A program made the position numbers and the translations under genes. The notes beneath the pieces were generated by a model. The model was not told the origin of the DNA and ran no database searches. It saw only the letters and a program-made list of their open reading frames with translations. Positions 13,740 to 16,435 of a DNA stretch of 16,435 nt are shown here, one piece after another (positions within the stretch are counted from its first letter, which is position 1; each line of letters starts with the position of its first letter). Source of the DNA: Bacillota bacterium (GTDB lineage: Bacteria; Bacillota; Clostridia; Oscillospirales; Ruminococcaceae); NCBI GenBank assembly GCA_023394255.1, contig JAEXAZ010000167.1:1-16435 (forward strand), given 5' to 3'.

Positions 13740-14669
13740 ATGTCGTTTGCTTATGACATCAAAAGTGAAATCTGCGAGAACAGGCCGTTTCGCCACCACA
13801 ACAGAAAAGCGCAGGCGTACGGTCTTTTGCTGTTTGGAAACAGCTTTGGGACAGATACTATTTCCATCCATACCGAGCATAAAGTGGTGGCCCGGCTCTA
13901 TGCGGACTGTATCGCCGATTTAATCGGGCTGACGGACAGTATTACACTGAGGGAAGTGAAACGGCAGGGGCGGCGCAACATTTACATGGTGACTGTCGAC
14001 AGCCTGACCGACCGCGCTGCGGTTCTTTCCTATTTTGGCTGCAAAGCCGGGGAAGATTGCCGCCGTGTCAGGCGTGAACTGCTGGCGGACCCGGACGTTC
14101 CGGCTTTTTTAAGCGGGGCGTTTCTTGCGGCGGCGTCCGTGCCCGATCCTGAAAAGGAGTACCGCGTGGAGTTTGCGATTTCAAGCAAACCGCTTTGTGA
14201 CGATCTGGCGGCGCTTCTGACAGAGTATCTGACCGCTCCCAAGAGCACGACGCGGCGCAATGACTATCTGCTATACTATAAGGAAAGCGAGAACATAGAG
14301 GATTTGCTGACCTTTATCGGCGCGTCCAGGGCTGCTTTAAACCTGATGGAAATCAAAATTGTCAAAGAACTGCGCAACAAAGTCAACCGCGAAACAAACT
14401 GCGAAACGGCAAACATCACAAAGACCATTGACGCTTCGATGACTCAGATTGAACAGATTCGGCTGATCCAGTCCCGGTGCGGAATAGAATCCCTGCCGGA
14501 GGATTTGCGGGAAATCGCTGTACTGCGGCTGGAAAACCCGGATCTTTCCCTGCGGGAGCTGGGAAAGATGCTGCTCACGCCGATTTCGCGTTCCGGGGTC
14601 AATCACCGTCTGAAAAGAATTGCGGAATTCGCAGAACCGCTGCGCAATGAAAGGAGAAACGAGCAATGA
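13740..14669 (+). CDS. whiA: DNA-binding protein WhiA
   Basis: WhiA is a DNA-binding protein of Gram-positive bacteria. In Streptomyces it activates sporulation septation genes; in B. subtilis it affects cell division and chromosome segregation. The 309-residue product has an N-terminal domain derived from LAGLIDADG homing endonucleases (about 1-210, including SFAYDIKSEI and FLSGAFLAAASVPDPEKEYRVEF). A C-terminal HTH segment near 225-300 has ETANITKTIDAS, SLRELGKMLLTPISRSGVNHRLKRI. The start lies 2 bases after the rapZ stop, and the end shares ATGA with the next gene. In many relatives yvcK/glmR lies between rapZ and whiA; here there is no room for it. The endonuclease fold is used for DNA binding, not cutting. 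Confidence 0.97.
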   Translation: MSFAYDIKSEICENRPFRHHNRKAQAYGLLLFGNSFGTDTISIHTEHKVVARLYADCIADLIGLTDSITLREVKRQGRRNIYMVTVDSLTDRAAVLSYFGCKAGEDCRRVRRELLADPDVPAFLSGAFLAAASVPDPEKEYRVEFAISSKPLCDDLAALLTEYLTAPKSTTRRNDYLLYYKESENIEDLLTFIGASRAALNLMEIKIVKELRNKVNRETNCETANITKTIDASMTQIEQIRLIQSRCGIESLPEDLREIAVLRLENPDLSLRELGKMLLTPISRSGVNHRLKRIAEFAEPLRNERRNEQ

Positions 14670-14986
14670 TTATTACAACAACACCGTCAGTTGAGGGAAA
14701 ACGCATCACGGCATATAAAGGAATTGTATTCGGCGAAGTCATTTCCGGCGTAGATTTTATTAAGGATTTTACCGCCGGCCTTTCCAACTTTTTCGGAGGG
14801 CGGTCGGGAACTTACGAGGACGAGCTGATTCAGGCGCGTGAGCAGGCAATCGAAGAGATGACACAGCGTGCCGCAAATCTTGGAGCCGACGCGGTGGTCG
14901 GCGTCGATATTGACTATGAGGTGCTGGGCGCAAACAACGGCATGCTGATGGTTACGGCTTCAGGCACGGCAGTTTGTATTGAATGA
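14666..14986 (+). CDS. YbjQ/UPF0145 family protein
   Basis: The product is a small 106-residue cytosolic protein of the YbjQ family, usual length, thought to form a pentamer and sometimes labelled a heavy-metal-binding domain, with no firm function. Family features are the opening TTTPSVEGKRITAYKGIVFGE, the middle YEDELIQAREQAIEEMTQRA, and the closing GADAVVGVDIDYEVLG with a short strand containing MVTASGTAV. The ATG overlaps the whiA TGA by 4 bases, with AAAGGAG upstream inside whiA, so translation is coupled. It takes the place where many clostridia carry an HPr/Crh gene between whiA and dnaE. Metal binding cannot be confirmed: only one Cys, near the C-terminus, and no His are visible. Confidence 0.9.
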   Translation: MIITTTPSVEGKRITAYKGIVFGEVISGVDFIKDFTAGLSNFFGGRSGTYEDELIQAREQAIEEMTQRAANLGADAVVGVDIDYEVLGANNGMLMVTASGTAVCIE

Positions 14987-14994
14987 AAACCGAA

Positions 14995-15028
14995 AGCGGG
15001 CACAATGGCTGACGTCCATGTGCCCGCT
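14995..15028 (+). other. Stem-loop between the ybjQ-like gene and dnaE
   Basis: AGCGGGCAC (14995-15003) pairs perfectly with GTGCCCGCT (15020-15028). After one bulged A, ATGG (15005-15008) pairs with CCAT (15016-15019) around a 7-base loop. The downstream flank is AAAATAAG, not a T run, so it is not a standard plus-strand terminator. Read on the minus strand it is followed by TTTCGGTTTTC, but no minus-strand gene ends there. It may be an mRNA processing or stability element, or a factor-assisted terminator. Confidence 0.5.
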
Positions 15029-15055
15029 AAAATAAGACAGGGCAAGGGATGAATC

Positions 15056-16435
15056 ATGGAAGACTTTGTGCATTTGCACGTACATACGGAATACAGCCTG
15101 CTGGACGGCGCCTGCCGGATTGAACGGCTGATGCGGCGGGTGAAGGAACTGGGGCAGAGCGCCGTGGCCATCACTGACCACGGCGTTATGTATGGCGCTG
15201 TGGATTTTTATAAATGCGCGAAAGAGCACGGCATCAAGCCAATTATCGGATGCGAAGTCTATGTCGCGCCGCGCACCAGATTTGACAAGCAGCATAAAGT
15301 TGATACGTCGCCTTACCATTTGATCCTGCTTTGCAAAGATGCCCAAGGCTACCAAAACCTGATCAAACTGGTATCCGCCGGTTTTGTCGAGGGCTTTTAT
15401 TCCAAACCACGCATCGACCGCGACCTGCTCGAACTGCATCATGAGGGGCTTGTCTGCCTGTCCGCCTGCCTTGCGGGGGAAATACCCCGCAGTCTGGCGC
15501 AGGGCGATTATGAAAAAGCAAAGGAAATTGCCCTCTGGTATCGCGGCTTATTTGGCGCGGACAGCTATTATATTGAGCTTCAGAACCATGGAATCGCGCT
15601 GCAAAAGCAGATTCTGCCGGATCTTTTGCGCCTGTCCCAGGAAACGGGGATCGGGCTTGTCGCCACGAACGACGCACATTATGTCGAAAAAGAAGATTCG
15701 AGGATGCAAAATGTGCTGCTTTGCATTCAGACGAACACAACGGTGGATGCGCCGGGCAGCCTGGAATTTGAAACCGACGAATTTTATATCAAAAGCAGGG
15801 AGGAAATGGCACAGCTGTTCGGAAACTATCCGGGCGCGCTGGAGAATACCCGGAAAATTGCAGATCTGTGCAATTTCGACTTTGAGTTCGGCCAGACAAA
15901 GCTGCCGCTTTTTGTCGCTCCCGGCGGGGAAGACAACCTCAGCTACTTTAAGCGGCTCTGCTATGAGGGGATGCATCGGTATTACGGAGAAGATCCCCCC
16001 AGGAATGTCAAGGAACGGCTCGAATATGAGCTGCGTGTCGTTGCCGATATGGGCTATGTGGAATACTACCTGATTGTCTACGATTTCATTCATTATGCGA
16101 AAAGCGTCGGCATCCCGGTCGGGCCGGGAAGAGGCTCCGGCGCCGGAAGCCTTGCCGCCTACTGCATCGGGATCACCAGCATCGATCCCATCCGCTATAA
16201 TCTGCTGTTTGAACGTTTTCTGAACCCTGAACGTGTCAGCATGCCCGATTTTGATGTGGACTTCTGCTATGAACGGCGGCAGGAAGTCATTGACTATGTC
16301 GTGCAAAAATACGGCGCCGATCATGTCGCGCAGATCATCACATTCGGAACGATGGCTGCCCGCGCGGCGATCCGGGACGTCGGACGCGTGCTGAATGTGC
16401 CTTACCAGCAGGTGGACGGAATTGCGAAACTGGTG
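15056..16435 (+). CDS. dnaE: DNA polymerase III alpha subunit DnaE, N-terminal 460 residues (3' end outside window)
   Basis: DnaE is a replicative DNA polymerase of the C family; in Bacillota it is thought to extend RNA primers before PolC takes over. The open frame runs from ATG 15056 to the window edge without a stop. The N-terminal PHP domain shows HLHVHTEYSLLDG (H6, H8, H10), AITDHGVMYGA, GCEVYV and NDAHYV. The polymerase palm follows with GPGRGSGAGSLAAYCIGIT and the catalytic MPDFDVDFCYERR, where D398, D400 and D402 include the metal-binding aspartates. The PHP histidines look intact. AAGGG at 15044-15048 is 7 bases before the start. A 69-base gap with a strong stem-loop separates it from the ybjQ-like gene, so it may be only partly cotranscribed with the hprK operon. 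Confidence 0.97.
   Translation, partial: MEDFVHLHVHTEYSLLDGACRIERLMRRVKELGQSAVAITDHGVMYGAVDFYKCAKEHGIKPIIGCEVYVAPRTRFDKQHKVDTSPYHLILLCKDAQGYQNLIKLVSAGFVEGFYSKPRIDRDLLELHHEGLVCLSACLAGEIPRSLAQGDYEKAKEIALWYRGLFGADSYYIELQNHGIALQKQILPDLLRLSQETGIGLVATNDAHYVEKEDSRMQNVLLCIQTNTTVDAPGSLEFETDEFYIKSREEMAQLFGNYPGALENTRKIADLCNFDFEFGQTKLPLFVAPGGEDNLSYFKRLCYEGMHRYYGEDPPRNVKERLEYELRVVADMGYVEYYLIVYDFIHYAKSVGIPVGPGRGSGAGSLAAYCIGITSIDPIRYNLLFERFLNPERVSMPDFDVDFCYERRQEVIDYVVQKYGADHVAQIITFGTMAARAAIRDVGRVLNVPYQQVDGIAKLV

Noticed and set aside
13740..14669. Homing endonuclease as a mobile element
   Set aside because: The LAGLIDADG-like fold belongs to WhiA, which has a C-terminal HTH and sits in its conserved place after rapZ; there are no intron or intein borders.
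15548..16324. A 258-residue minus-strand frame
   Set aside because: It is opposite the conserved polymerase region of dnaE, including the catalytic aspartates, and shows no recognisable domain.

Overview
The window looks like chromosomal core sequence from a Gram-positive Clostridia-type bacterium (Bacillota). The best guess is the Oscillospiraceae/Ruminococcaceae group. This rests on the hprK, rapZ and whiA neighbourhood, AGGAGG-like ribosome binding sites, frequent GTG and TTG starts, lipoprotein signal peptides, moderate GC, and a DUF4358-MBOAT-DHHW gene set that is common in clostridia. The genus is inference from gene content; no 16S rRNA or other marker is present. No phage, insertion sequence, CRISPR array, tRNA or rRNA was seen.

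Layout. (1) 1-1810: the 3' end of a Cof-type HAD hydrolase, a radical SAM/SPASM protein overlapping it, and a biotin-protein ligase without the regulatory HTH domain. (2) 1811-4512: a polar amino acid ABC transporter (lipoprotein binding protein, permease, ATPase). A hairpin and a fresh promoter separate the first gene from the other two, and a strong terminator ends the unit. (3) 4601-7814: a DUF4358 lipoprotein, an MBOAT O-acyltransferase and a DHHW/SGNH-like protein, closed by a terminator that works in both directions. This looks like a cell-surface polymer acylation machine. (4) 7796-9075, minus strand: a lone secreted, membrane-anchored alpha/alpha-toroid protein with its own promoter. 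(5) 9112-16435, plus strand: a long, tightly packed operon of hprK, a PHP phosphoesterase, a ROK glucokinase, murB, rapZ, whiA, a ybjQ-like gene and the 5' part of dnaE.

How the genes fit together. Region 5 joins carbon-status sensing (HPr kinase, glucokinase) to peptidoglycan precursor synthesis (MurB), to RapZ, which controls amino-sugar supply in E. coli, and to WhiA, a division-linked DNA-binding protein. Spacings of 30, 30, 20, 20 and 2 bases and a 4-base overlap suggest one transcript from the promoter at 9112-9140. Two genes usual in this neighbourhood are not where expected: yvcK/glmR between rapZ and whiA, and the HPr/Crh gene between whiA and dnaE.

The most system-like part is region 3. 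An inner-membrane acyl exporter, an extracytoplasmic SGNH-type acyltransferase candidate and a lipoprotein of unknown role form a self-contained unit. The membrane-anchored toroid protein is the least explained gene.
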